From contig NCGJ01000009.1 in assembly GCA_002281555.1 (NCBI GenBank), positions 44,267-108,266 of the forward strand: a stretch of 64,000 nucleotides of DNA, given 5' to 3'. Shown here piece after piece: positions 1 through 8,329 of the stretch. Origin of the DNA: Hydrogenophilales bacterium 28-61-23 (GTDB lineage: Bacteria; Pseudomonadota; Gammaproteobacteria; Burkholderiales; Thiobacillaceae). The translations under genes were made by a program, and so were the position numbers. The notes below the pieces were generated by a model that saw only the letters and a list, made by a program, of their open reading frames with translations, made no database searches and was not told the DNA's origin. How positions within the stretch are numbered: position 1 is the first letter of the stretch; every line of letters begins with the position of its first letter.

Positions 1-1323
1 GGCCCGGTCGAAGTGCAACTCGCCGGCCGCATGATGCTGAAGCGGGTGATGGGCAAGGCCAGCTTCGCCACGCTGCAGGACATGAGCGGGCGCATGCAGA
101 TTTACGTCTCGCGCGAGGCGGTCGGCGAGGCGGTTTACGACGCCTTCAAACACTGGGATCTGGGCGACATCCTGGGCGTGACCGGCACGCTGTTCCGCAC
201 CAAGACCGACGAACTGACCGTCCACGCCACGTCGGTGCGTCTGCTGACCAAGGCGCTGCGGCCGCTGCCGGAGAAGTTCCACGGTCTGACCGACCAGGAA
301 CAGAAATACCGCCAGCGCTACCTCGACCTGATCACCAACGACGATTCCCGCCGCAATTTCATCATCCGCTCCAAGGTCATCCAGACCATGCGCGAGTTCT
401 TCACCGCGCGCGGCTACCTGGAAGTGGAAACGCCGATGATGCATCCCATCCCCGGTGGCGCCAACGCGAAGCCCTTCGTCACCCACCACAACGCGCTCGA
501 CATGCAGTTGTTCCTGCGCATCGCGCCGGAGCTGTACCTGAAGCGCCTGGTGGTCGGCGGGCTGGAGAAGGTGTTCGAGATCAACCGCAACTTCCGCAAC
601 GAAGGCATCTCGACCCGGCACAACCCGGAATTCACCATGGTCGAGTTCTACGAGGCCTATCGCGATTACCGTTACCTGATGGACTTCACCGAAGCCATGT
701 TCCGCGACATCGCGCAGAAGGTGCTGGGCACGACCACGGTGCCCTACCAGGGCCACCAGATCGACCTGGGCGCGCCATTCGCCCGCCTGACCGCGCTCGA
801 TGCCGTGCGCCAGTACCACCCGGAACTGCGCGACGCGCCGCTCGACGACAAAGCCTTCGTCATCGAAGAACTGAAGCGGCGCAAGATCGGCTTCCGCCCG
901 AAAGACGGCCTCGGCGGCCTGCAACTGACGCTGTTCGAAGAGACCACCGAACACCTGCTGATCCAACCCACCTTCATCGTCGACTACCCGGCGGAAACCT
1001 CGCCGCTGGCGCGACGCAACGACATCGACCCGAACCTGACCGACCGCTTCGAGCTGTTCATGGTCGGCCGCGAAATCGCCAACGGTTTCTCCGAACTGAA
1101 CGATCCGGAAGACCAGGAAGCGCGCTTCGACGCGCAAGTGGAAGCCAAGGAAGCCGGCGACGAGGAAGCCATGTTCAAGGACAAGGATTACATCCGCGCG
1201 CTGGAACACGGCCTGCCGCCCACCGCCGGCGAAGGCATCGGCATCGACCGCCTGATCATGCTGCTGACCGACTCGCCCAGCATCCGCGATGTGATCCTGT
1301 TCCCGCAGTTGCGGGGGGAGTGA
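1..1323 (+). CDS. lysS: Lysyl-tRNA synthetase, class II (5'-truncated by window edge)
   Basis: Charges tRNA-Lys with lysine using ATP, in the cytoplasm. The reading frame is open from the first base (G-P-V-E-V-Q-L-A-G), so the true start lies upstream; about 440 of the usual ~500 residues are present. The visible part begins in the N-terminal OB-fold anticodon-binding domain and runs through the class II catalytic core: motif 2 reads [20 protein letters not shown] and motif 3 reads [20 protein letters not shown], ending in the family-typical FPQLR. The lysine-specific text around [11 protein letters not shown] supports LysS over AspRS or AsnRS. No terminator is seen in the 11 bases before the convergent next gene. 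The stop codon is TGA. Confidence 0.97.
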   Translation, partial: GPVEVQLAGRMMLKRVMGKASFATLQDMSGRMQIYVSREAVGEAVYDAFKHWDLGDILGVTGTLFRTKTDELTVHATSVRLLTKALRPLPEKFHGLTDQEQKYRQRYLDLITNDDSRRNFIIRSKVIQTMREFFTARGYLEVETPMMHPIPGGANAKPFVTHHNALDMQLFLRIAPELYLKRLVVGGLEKVFEINRNFRNEGISTRHNPEFTMVEFYEAYRDYRYLMDFTEAMFRDIAQKVLGTTTVPYQGHQIDLGAPFARLTALDAVRQYHPELRDAPLDDKAFVIEELKRRKIGFRPKDGLGGLQLTLFEETTEHLLIQPTFIVDYPAETSPLARRNDIDPNLTDRFELFMVGREIANGFSELNDPEDQEARFDAQVEAKEAGDEEAMFKDKDYIRALEHGLPPTAGEGIGIDRLIMLLTDSPSIRDVILFPQLRGE

Positions 1324-1334
1324 GCGGCCGGAAT

Positions 1335-2342
1335 CTAAGCATCGGGAGAGACGATCAGGCGATCTCGCAATAGCGCCACCGCCGCCGCCCGCGCCTGCTT
1401 ATCCCGCGTATTGAAAGTCAGGAAAAAAGGCCGCTGCGCGTAATCGAATACCGAGTCGGCCTTGCCGTGCAGATAGGTCAACAGGCCGGCGAAGTGCACC
1501 GCCACATCGCCTTCCCTATCGCGCACGCCGCGCCATAAGGCATCCATCACCTCGGGCGGATGGAAACTTGCGGCTTCATCCATGGCCTGGGTCAAACCGT
1601 CAAAGGCGGTTACCGTCTCCAGAGCCGTTACCAGAGAAGCGGTTCGTACTTCCGGCGGCACCAGATCGGGCGCATGGCGCGCCACCGCCAGACGAATTTG
1701 CGCATCGGCACTCTCCAGAGCCACGCGCAGGGCAGAACGAGCGGCCGGGGAATCCAGCAGCGCGAGGGCTTCCACGTCGCGCCAGTCCCCGATACCGTGC
1801 GCGAGAAGCATCACCTGGGCTGTCTCGCGCTGGTCTCCGGCCATGACGCGCAAGGCCTCCAGGTCATAACCGATGCCGTCATGCCATTTTCCGTAGTCGA
1901 TCTCCATGCTTTGCTTGAATCGACGCAGCAGGCTATCGCCGCGGTTCGTCTGTGCTTCCTGCCGCGCTTCCTGCCGCGCCTCTGGCGGCGCTTCGGCTTG
2001 CGTCGACGAGCAGATGGCCGCGCCACGCTCGTCCCAGCGCATCACGGGATCGGGCGGCGGTGGATAAGGCGGATTGAGCACGAAGAAGCGCCTTTGGGCA
2101 TCGGTATAGCCGTTGTACCCTTTCCAATTGGGCCACTCTTCGAAACACAGGCCATCGTCCGTGCCGCTGGCCCGGGTACCGACCGGTTTCGCCAGAAGGA
2201 CGCAACAGCCCACGAGCGGAGCCGGAAAACCGCGATCAATCTCGGCGACTTGGTTTCCAGCCGCCAATTCGGCTTCCAACAGGGCGCGCAAGGTCGGCGG
2301 CATGGCCGCCAGTTCAGAGAATTCGGACAACGCCTGGCTCAA
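1335..2342 (-). CDS. Unrecognised protein with HEAT-like helical middle
   Basis: I do not recognise this 335-residue protein. It has no signal peptide or membrane segment. Residues ~20-110 are rich in Trp, Pro and Gly (FEEWPNWKGYNG, PPYPPPPDPVMRW). A short low-complexity stretch with EARQEARQEAQ follows at ~120. The C-terminal 180 residues are helical with Ala/Leu-rich repeats (VALESADAQIRLAVARHAPDL) that resemble HEAT/armadillo units. The TTG start at 2342 was chosen because CAGGAA lies about 8 bases upstream; an ATG 13 codons further in is the alternative. It converges with lysS, and no function can be inferred from its neighbours. Confidence 0.72.
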   Translation of the reverse strand: MSQALSEFSELAAMPPTLRALLEAELAAGNQVAEIDRGFPAPLVGCCVLLAKPVGTRASGTDDGLCFEEWPNWKGYNGYTDAQRRFFVLNPPYPPPPDPVMRWDERGAAICSSTQAEAPPEARQEARQEAQTNRGDSLLRRFKQSMEIDYGKWHDGIGYDLEALRVMAGDQRETAQVMLLAHGIGDWRDVEALALLDSPAARSALRVALESADAQIRLAVARHAPDLVPPEVRTASLVTALETVTAFDGLTQAMDEAASFHPPEVMDALWRGVRDREGDVAVHFAGLLTYLHGKADSVFDYAQRPFFLTFNTRDKQARAAAVALLRDRLIVSPDA

Positions 2343-2638
2343 GGCGGATTCCTGCCCCGGCTGCCCGCCGCGTCGACCCGGTCAGGCCGGACGACGATGC
2401 ACCCATGGGCTCGAGGGGCCAGTTCCACGGTTGGTTTCCTCACATCGCTGTTTGAACAGGTATTCAGTAAAGCCGGCCACCCCGACATCTGGCAAGCGTC
2501 ATTCAATTTTTTTACGTTGGCGGCGGGAGAAATTTTCGGCACGCGCAAGAACGGCCCTGCAACCCATGCGTAAAATTCCCGCCTCGAGCAAGCCCCAAAC
2601 GAACAAGGGGCATATTGACGAAAAATCGGGCGAGGTAC

Positions 2639-3244
2639 ATGGCATCCATCTACGCATTGAAACCAAGATTCCAGGGCTTCCTCAGACCGGCGGTCAAAGG
2701 GCTGGCGTCAGCGGGTGCGACGGCGAACCAGGTCACCCTCTTCGCCATGTCGCTCTCCATCGCACAGGGCGTTTGGCTGGCCACGGCCCTCGACAAAACA
2801 GCGCCGCTCCTCGCCCTCCCACTCGTGTTGTTTCTCCGCATGGCGCTCAACGCCATCGACGGCATGCTGGCGCGCGAACACGGGCAGGTGTCCAGGCTCG
2901 GCATGCTGCTCAACGAACTGGGCGATGCCGTATCGGATGCCGCCCTCTATCTGCCCCTGGCGCTGATACCGGGTGTCAATGCGCCCTTGCTCGTCATGGT
3001 GGTCGTGCTGGCCCTGGTCGCCGAATTGACCGGGATACTCGGCCAAACCCTGGGCGCGAGCCGGCGCCACGATGGGCCGATGGGCAAGAGTGACCGGGCA
3101 TTCTGGCTGGGAGCGCTGGCTTTGGCATTGGGCATGGGACTGGAACTGGGGTTTTGGCTGGAAGGGGGACTTCTGCTCATGTTCGCGCTGCTGGTTCTTA
3201 CCGTACTCAACCGCTCGCGCGGCGCATTGGCGGAAGTCGAATGA
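2639..3244 (+). CDS. ynbA: CDP-alcohol phosphatidyltransferase family protein, YnbA type
   Basis: Integral membrane enzyme of the family that joins CDP-diacylglycerol (or another CDP-alcohol) to an alcohol acceptor during phospholipid synthesis. About five to six hydrophobic segments are visible. The family signature is at residues 71-100 and reads NAIDGMLAR, then G88, N92, D96, D100. The first and third of the usual four metal-binding Asp are Asn here, which as I recall is also true of E. coli YnbA. ATG 2639 was chosen over an upstream TTG because CGAGG precedes it and the protein then starts MASIYALKPRFQ, like E. coli YnbA. Companions ynbB, ynbC and ynbD follow within 7 kb. The real acceptor alcohol is unknown. 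Confidence 0.88.
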   Translation: MASIYALKPRFQGFLRPAVKGLASAGATANQVTLFAMSLSIAQGVWLATALDKTAPLLALPLVLFLRMALNAIDGMLAREHGQVSRLGMLLNELGDAVSDAALYLPLALIPGVNAPLLVMVVVLALVAELTGILGQTLGASRRHDGPMGKSDRAFWLGALALALGMGLELGFWLEGGLLLMFALLVLTVLNRSRGALAEVE

Positions 3245-3337
3245 CCCTGCCTTGGGCTTGCTTGAAGCAAAACATTCCATGCGAATATCCGGCCTTGCCG
3301 GATCGTTAATCTCGACTGCCAACCTTTGGAGCCAGAA

Positions 3338-3934
3338 ATGAAACTGATGCTACCCATGCTGATGATCTTCGCCATGCCAATCATGGCCCAGAGCCAAGCC
3401 CTCGCCGACGCCCTCGACCCCCACGCGGCGGACCGGGAGGCGCTAATCAAGGTGTTCCACGAGATCGAGGCCGGCATCAACGACCAGAACGTGGAGCGCA
3501 TGGTGGCCCAGATGACGCCGGACGCCACCGTCACCTGGCTCAACGGCGAGGTTTCCCGGGGACATGACGAGATTCGCGCCTATTACCAGCGCATGGTCAA
3601 AGGCAAAGACCGCATCCTCGACAAATACACCACGGCCGCCAAGATCGGCGCCCATGCCCGTTTCTTCGGCGATGTGGCGGTGGCCGACGGCACCATGCGC
3701 GATGCCTTCTTCCCGGTCGCGCGCAAGCCGTTCAAACTGGACTCCAACTGGACCTCCACCTCGGTCAAACTCGACGGCCAGTGGAAGATCGCCTCCATGC
3801 ACCTGTCGGCCAACGTGTTCGGCAACGACCTCATCGAGGAAGCCAAGACCGCCGCCTGGTACACCGGCATCGGCGGCGCGCTCGCCGGCATCGTGCTGGG
3901 CCTGCTGATAGGCTGGCTGCGCAAGCGATCCTGA
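3338..3934 (+). CDS. Exported NTF2-like (SnoaL/DUF4440-type) protein with C-terminal membrane anchor
   Basis: 198 residues from ATG 3338, which has GGAG at a good distance; an upstream TTG is unlikely. The N-terminus (MKLMLPMLMIFAMPIMAQSQALA) is a signal peptide. Residues ~35-160 fit the NTF2-like cone fold: the pattern VFHEIEAGINDQNVERMVAQM, then VTWLNGEVSRGHDEIRAYY, then a strand-rich half with VADGTMRDAF and DGQWKIASMH. A single hydrophobic helix near the C-terminus (GIGGALAGIVLGLLIGW) ends in RKRS, so the domain is probably periplasmic and anchored in the inner membrane. It follows ynbA by 93 bases and is probably co-transcribed. The stop abuts the stop of the convergent ynbB. The function is unknown; a ligand-binding or enzymatic role in the ynb pathway is inference. 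Confidence 0.82.
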   Translation: MKLMLPMLMIFAMPIMAQSQALADALDPHAADREALIKVFHEIEAGINDQNVERMVAQMTPDATVTWLNGEVSRGHDEIRAYYQRMVKGKDRILDKYTTAAKIGAHARFFGDVAVADGTMRDAFFPVARKPFKLDSNWTSTSVKLDGQWKIASMHLSANVFGNDLIEEAKTAAWYTGIGGALAGIVLGLLIGWLRKRS

Positions 3935-4891
3935 TCAGCCCCAGCCCAGCCTCACAATGAAGTAAAACGCCGGCGCCGAGAAACACAGGGAATCCAGGCG
4001 ATCCAGCATGCCGCCGTGGCCGACGATCAGCGTGCCCCAATCCTTGATGCCTCGATCCCGTTTGATCGCCGACAGCGTCAGCCCGCCCAGCACACCCAAC
4101 AACGAGATTCCCAAGGCGATCGTCGCCGCCTGAACCGGCGTGAACGGCGTCATCCAGGCCAGCCCCGCGCCCAGGACCGTGGCGCTCAGAACCCCGCCGG
4201 CAAAACCCTCCACCGTTTTCGACGGCGACACGGCGGGCGCCAGCGCATGGCGTCCCAATAACTTGCCCCAGATGTACTGAAACACATCGCCCAACTGGGT
4301 CACCAGCAACAGAAACATCAGCAAATATCCATTGCGCCCCGGGTAGCCGGGAATCTCCAACGTGAGCAGGGCCGGCACGAAGGAAACGCCCAACACGCAC
4401 AACATCAAGCCCCACTGGAGCGGCGCCGCCCGTTGCTGCAGATCGCGCGCCTCGCCCGCAAGAACGGCGATCAGCGGCACGACAAGAAACGCATAGGCCG
4501 GAACCAGGCTGGTCAGCCATGCGTCATGTCCGCGCCAGACCAGCCAGAACTGGAGCGGCAGCGCGCCATAAAACGCCCCCAGCGCCATGACCCGCTCGCC
4601 ACGCCGTCCCTCCCCGGCCGGCACGAATTCCCGCAGCGCCACGAAGGAAGCCGCGGCGAACAACAGGCAGACGCCGATGCGTCCCATCCAGAATGCCAGC
4701 CCCACCGCCAGCGCGATCGCCCACCAGGCCATCACGCGGGCGGCGATGTTGTCGATCAGCGCGTGCGGCCGCCGCTTCGCCACCCATACCTTGAGCAACA
4801 TCGCCACGACGGAACCCAGAATGAGCACGCCCAGGATGCCTTGGACCAAGGCCAGGGCATCGCGGTCGATGGAGAGAGGAAACCAGGTCAT
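3935..4891 (-). CDS. ynbB: CDP-diglyceride synthetase (CdsA) family protein, YnbB type
   Basis: Polytopic membrane protein (318 residues, about eight hydrophobic helices) of the phosphatidate cytidylyltransferase family, which makes CDP-diacylglycerol from CTP and phosphatidic acid. The C-terminal CDS signature is intact: S-x2-KRD, then IKDWG, then GHGGMLDRLDS, which supplies the Asp pair used for catalysis. SPSKTVEGFAGG is also typical. It is the second member of the E. coli ynbABCD set, but here lies on the opposite strand to ynbA with stop codons touching. By position it would supply the CDP-activated lipid used by the YnbA-like enzyme; this is inference. The housekeeping cdsA of this genome is presumably elsewhere. 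Confidence 0.9.
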   Translation of the reverse strand: MTWFPLSIDRDALALVQGILGVLILGSVVAMLLKVWVAKRRPHALIDNIAARVMAWWAIALAVGLAFWMGRIGVCLLFAAASFVALREFVPAGEGRRGERVMALGAFYGALPLQFWLVWRGHDAWLTSLVPAYAFLVVPLIAVLAGEARDLQQRAAPLQWGLMLCVLGVSFVPALLTLEIPGYPGRNGYLLMFLLLVTQLGDVFQYIWGKLLGRHALAPAVSPSKTVEGFAGGVLSATVLGAGLAWMTPFTPVQAATIALGISLLGVLGGLTLSAIKRDRGIKDWGTLIVGHGGMLDRLDSLCFSAPAFYFIVRLGWG

Positions 4892-4981
4892 GGATCAGGC
4901 CTGGCAAGCGCGAACCGCCCAGCCAGGCAACTTGAAAGGCAACGATTCTAGCGACGGGCCGACGCGGTCGATAGCTTGGAC

Positions 4982-6682
4982 CTAATCGGCGCGGGCCTCC
5001 AGATCCAGCCCCCGGAACACGGCGCAGCGTTTGAATACCTCCAGGCTAGGGCCGACCTGTTTCTGGTTGCAGTATTTCGCCGTCAGTTTGGACAGACCCT
5101 TGATGTCGCGCCCGGAAGCCTGGGGGAAGGTGTCGGCCAGCATGTCGATCAGCGTCGGCGCCAGATCGAGGGCGAACTGTTCGGCCATCACGCGCCAGAT
5201 CTTGCGCCGGTCTTCCCGGTGCGGCGGGTGGAAGCGGATCAGGGCGATGCAGCGCGAGACGATGGCTTCGTCGATGTCGTCGACCCGGTTGGTGGTCAGG
5301 AACAGCAGGCCGTTGAAGTACTCCAGCACGCGCAGGAACACGCCCACCACGGCGTTCATGGTGATGTTGTCGTCGCGCCGCTTGATGTAGACATCGGCCT
5401 CGTCGATCAGCATCACCGCGCCCCAGCGCTGGGCGCGGGTGAGCACATCCTTCAGTGCCGTTTCCATGGCCGCGACGTTGAGGCCGAGCTGGCCGGAATG
5501 CACCCGGTACAGGGGGCGGCGGATGATCTCGGCGTAGACCTCGGCGGTCAGCGTCTTGCCGACACCGGGCGGGCCGGAACACAGCACCGTGGTGCCGCCC
5601 GACTTGCCGGCGACGATATCGTCCATCAGCACATCCATCTCGGCGGTGAGGATGTCGATCAGATCGATCTGCTCCGGCGGCAGCACCAGCTTGTCCTTCA
5701 ACTCCGGCTGGTAGCGGTAGGGTTCCATAGCGTCGACATGCACCCACAGGTAGTGGTGCAGATCCAGGTGGAACATCAGCAAATAGAAGTGCACCGGCAG
5801 TTGCGTGAACATGCCCGGCGGGATTTCCCCCTGGCTCGCCTCCACCGCGTCGTCGGCCTTGTAGCGCAGGCTCTTGGCGGCCTTGCGCAGATATTTGCCG
5901 AGGATGTCGCCACTGGCGTCGAGGTCGAGCACGCGCTCGCCCAGGATGCCCTCGTCGTTCACCAGGCGGGCGCTGCCGCCGCCCGAGGACAGCACCACCA
6001 CGTCCTTGCGCGACCAGTCGGTGTCGCGGTGGGTGGCGGTGGGGTTGTCGGCGAAGTAGCCGGTGCCGCGGCCGGAGAACTGCTCGCCGTAGCGGGCGCG
6101 CCAGTCGAAGTAACGAGCCGCGGTTGCGTCGTAGGCGGCCAGCAGCTCGGCGGTTTCCTTGACGTAGCCCTTGGCGGCGAAAATTTCGCCCAGCGTGCGA
6201 TTGGCGATGTCGGCGCCGACGATACGCAGGGTCGCGGTGGCCATGCGCGCCTTGGCGTTGGCCTTGAGCTCGATCAGCACCTTGCCGGTCTCGTCGTCGG
6301 AGGGCGGCGTGAAATCCAGGCGGGTAACCACCCAGGCCAAGGGCTTGCCGGTGACGCCGGCGCTGAACAGCCAGCCGCGGCGGGCATCGGTGACCAGATA
6401 GCGGGCGATGGCCGGCACCAGCATTTCCAGATCCTCGGCGTCAAAGCGGGCGCCATCGTCCGCCATCGCCTGGCGCAAGGTGGCGAGCTGGGCGGCGCGC
6501 GCTTGCTGCTCAGGGCTGCCATGCCGGTACAGCGTTTGCAGCAGATCGAGCGCCGCTGCGGGCAAGCGACTGAAGGCGACTTCGGCCCGGTTGCCGAAGC
6601 GCAGTTGCTCCTTCAGATAGGCCAGTTCCGGAATCGCATCGGCCAAGGCCTCGGCATGGGGGCGTTCGAGCGCCAGCTTCAC
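4982..6682 (-). CDS. AAA family ATPase of unknown function in the ynb locus
   Basis: 566 residues, soluble. The C-terminal ~250 residues are an AAA module: Walker A GPPGVGKT, Walker B VMLIDEADV, sensor 1 LTTNRVDDID, arginine-bearing SRCIALIRF and a C-terminal helical lid. The first ~300 residues are a helical and mixed domain with no motif I recognise; it includes SRKDVVVLSSGGGS and a His/Tyr-rich stretch (LPVHFYLLMFHLDLHHYLW). A GTG start at 6682 is used, preceded by a modest GGGGACGG. It sits between ynbB and ynbD on the same strand, where E. coli has no such gene. It may act as a remodelling or regulatory ATPase for the lipid enzymes, but this rests only on position. The architecture resembles stand-alone classical AAA ATPases, not MoxR or ClpX. 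Confidence 0.85.
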   Translation of the reverse strand: MKLALERPHAEALADAIPELAYLKEQLRFGNRAEVAFSRLPAAALDLLQTLYRHGSPEQQARAAQLATLRQAMADDGARFDAEDLEMLVPAIARYLVTDARRGWLFSAGVTGKPLAWVVTRLDFTPPSDDETGKVLIELKANAKARMATATLRIVGADIANRTLGEIFAAKGYVKETAELLAAYDATAARYFDWRARYGEQFSGRGTGYFADNPTATHRDTDWSRKDVVVLSSGGGSARLVNDEGILGERVLDLDASGDILGKYLRKAAKSLRYKADDAVEASQGEIPPGMFTQLPVHFYLLMFHLDLHHYLWVHVDAMEPYRYQPELKDKLVLPPEQIDLIDILTAEMDVLMDDIVAGKSGGTTVLCSGPPGVGKTLTAEVYAEIIRRPLYRVHSGQLGLNVAAMETALKDVLTRAQRWGAVMLIDEADVYIKRRDDNITMNAVVGVFLRVLEYFNGLLFLTTNRVDDIDEAIVSRCIALIRFHPPHREDRRKIWRVMAEQFALDLAPTLIDMLADTFPQASGRDIKGLSKLTAKYCNQKQVGPSLEVFKRCAVFRGLDLEARAD

Positions 6683-6991
6683 GGCCGTCCCCGGTACGCG
6701 GACGTGAAGGGAAAACGAAGACGGCGGTCGGTGGGCATGAAACCTCGCGGCGGAGTGGGTGTCGCCGTTTCATTGCAGGATCGGTGCCAACCCGCCGGAC
6801 TGCCTGCCGTAAAGGATTAAGCCGTTGAATCGGAATGACATTTCAGCGTTCGGATGGCGTGCCACCGGGTTTTTGGCTTGTCGCTTGTGCGACAACGTCC
6901 GATGCGGCGCGCGAAGGACTGTCGGCCTACGCCATATCGGCTGGTGGCTGGCTGGCGTCGAGTGCGAGTTCGGCCGACCCGGCTTGCGCAT
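6683..6991. other. Intergenic stretch without a supported gene
   Basis: 309 bases between ynbD and the AAA ATPase gene, both on the minus strand. Short open frames exist on both strands but none has a ribosome binding site or recognisable protein. One small hairpin is visible (TTGTCGC-TTGT-GCGACAA at 6878-6895) without a T-run on either strand. The minus-strand promoter of the ATPase gene may lie here, but no good -35/-10 pair is obvious. Confidence 0.5.
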
Positions 6992-8326
6992 TCATCGGCC
7001 GCCCTCCTTGCGCCGATCCAGCGCCCACCAAGCCTGCAACGCCGGGCCGAGGACGACGCCGGGTCGCGCTTGCCGGAGCAGCGCCAGGGCCGCCTCCGGC
7101 GACTCCGCCCGCCCCGATCTGAGCAGCCAGGCCGCCACGACCAGCGCGCTGCGGGAAAAACCCAGGGCGCAGTTGATCAGCACCGGGCCCTTGTCCGAAT
7201 GGCTTGCATAGGCGGCCTGGATGGCGTGGACGGCCTGTTCGATCCGATCCGCGTCGGCGGGCACCAGATCGAGCAGGGGCACGCAGACATAGGGTCGCCC
7301 CGCCGTCGGACAAGGCAGTTCGGCGCTGACATCGACGATGGCCGCCACGCCTAAACGATCCAGATCGGCGCAATTGGGCAGACGCCCCAGCAACACGCCG
7401 GGCACGACCGGGTCGGCGGGCGCCAGCGTGCGCGTCCAGGCGCGTGAATTCAGCCAAGCGCCGATCAGATAGGGCGCCAGCAAGCAGCGCGCCGCCAGAG
7501 TCATGGCGCCATCGCCCTGTTTCTGAAACGCGGCCGGGCCGAAGTAAAGGTAAGCCGACGCCACCAGGGCAAGAGACCCGGCCGGCCACAGCAGCCACAG
7601 GCCCGTTCCTCCCACAGTCAGTGCCAGCCCCCCGGTACACACCGCCGCCAGCGCATAGATCAGGGCCAATAGTCGTCGTTTCGGGTCGCGGGTGAGGGCG
7701 GCATGGGCCAGGGGCGAAGCCACCTGATCCGGGAACAGCCAGAGGCAGAACAGGCCCAGCCACAGACCGGTGGGCAGGTCGATGAAATGGTGCTGCCAGG
7801 TGGTTAGCACGGACAGGCCAATCAGCGCGAACACGCCATGCACCGCCCAACGCCAAGAGCACGGCAACGCGCGCAGGTAGACCACCCAGAGCAGCACCGC
7901 CAGGGCGATATGCAGAGACGGCGCTTGGTTGTAGGGTTTGTCGAAACTGCCCAGCACATCGAACAGCCAGCCGAAATATCCGTCCACATGGCCCCACTCG
8001 AAGGAGAAGCGCAGCGGAAACAGCAGGAAACAAGCCACGGCCACCACCTGGGCGGTCAGTAGTCGCCTGGCGTGATGGTCGAGTTGAATACGGCTGGCGC
8101 ACAAGAACAGGGAAACGCCGTAGAGCGGGTCGATCAGCCAGTACGGCAGGATGGTCCAGGGCAGAAAAGGAATGTGCCGCTCCCAGGCGAACACCAGCAC
8201 GCCCACGTCGGCGCGCTGACTGGTGACCCAGGTGGCGAAGCCATAGCTGGCGAAGAAGAACGGCCCCAGGAACAGCAGCCAGAGCAAGGCGCGCCGCCAG
8301 GGACGCGGCTCGGAAAACTCAGGCAT
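6992..8326 (-). CDS. ynbD: PAP2 membrane phosphatase fused to dual-specificity phosphatase domain, YnbD type
   Basis: 444 residues. The N-terminal ~300 residues are multi-spanning membrane with PAP2 motifs: QAPSLHIALAV (motif 2) and a later TTWQHHFIDLPTG carrying the His and Asp of motif 3. The C-terminal ~140 residues are a cytosolic dual-specificity/tyrosine-phosphatase domain with the P-loop N385-C386-ALGFSR-S. The usual His before the catalytic Cys is Asn. The general-acid Asp may be in PLLDLVPAD. Such fusions would dephosphorylate a lipid phosphate or phosphatidylglycerophosphate-like intermediate, so a role after a YnbA-type transferase makes sense by analogy with the PgsA/Pgp step; this is inference. 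It follows ynbC by three bases and is translated with it. Confidence 0.88.
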   Translation of the reverse strand: MPEFSEPRPWRRALLWLLFLGPFFFASYGFATWVTSQRADVGVLVFAWERHIPFLPWTILPYWLIDPLYGVSLFLCASRIQLDHHARRLLTAQVVAVACFLLFPLRFSFEWGHVDGYFGWLFDVLGSFDKPYNQAPSLHIALAVLLWVVYLRALPCSWRWAVHGVFALIGLSVLTTWQHHFIDLPTGLWLGLFCLWLFPDQVASPLAHAALTRDPKRRLLALIYALAAVCTGGLALTVGGTGLWLLWPAGSLALVASAYLYFGPAAFQKQGDGAMTLAARCLLAPYLIGAWLNSRAWTRTLAPADPVVPGVLLGRLPNCADLDRLGVAAIVDVSAELPCPTAGRPYVCVPLLDLVPADADRIEQAVHAIQAAYASHSDKGPVLINCALGFSRSALVVAAWLLRSGRAESPEAALALLRQARPGVVLGPALQAWWALDRRKEGGR

Positions 8327-8329
8327 GGC

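Noticed and set aside
4976..6820. A 614-codon open frame antisense to the AAA ATPase gene
   Set aside because: It is the GC-rich shadow of the ATPase frame; its product is rich in Gln, His, Gly and Ala without motifs, while the minus strand has intact AAA motifs.
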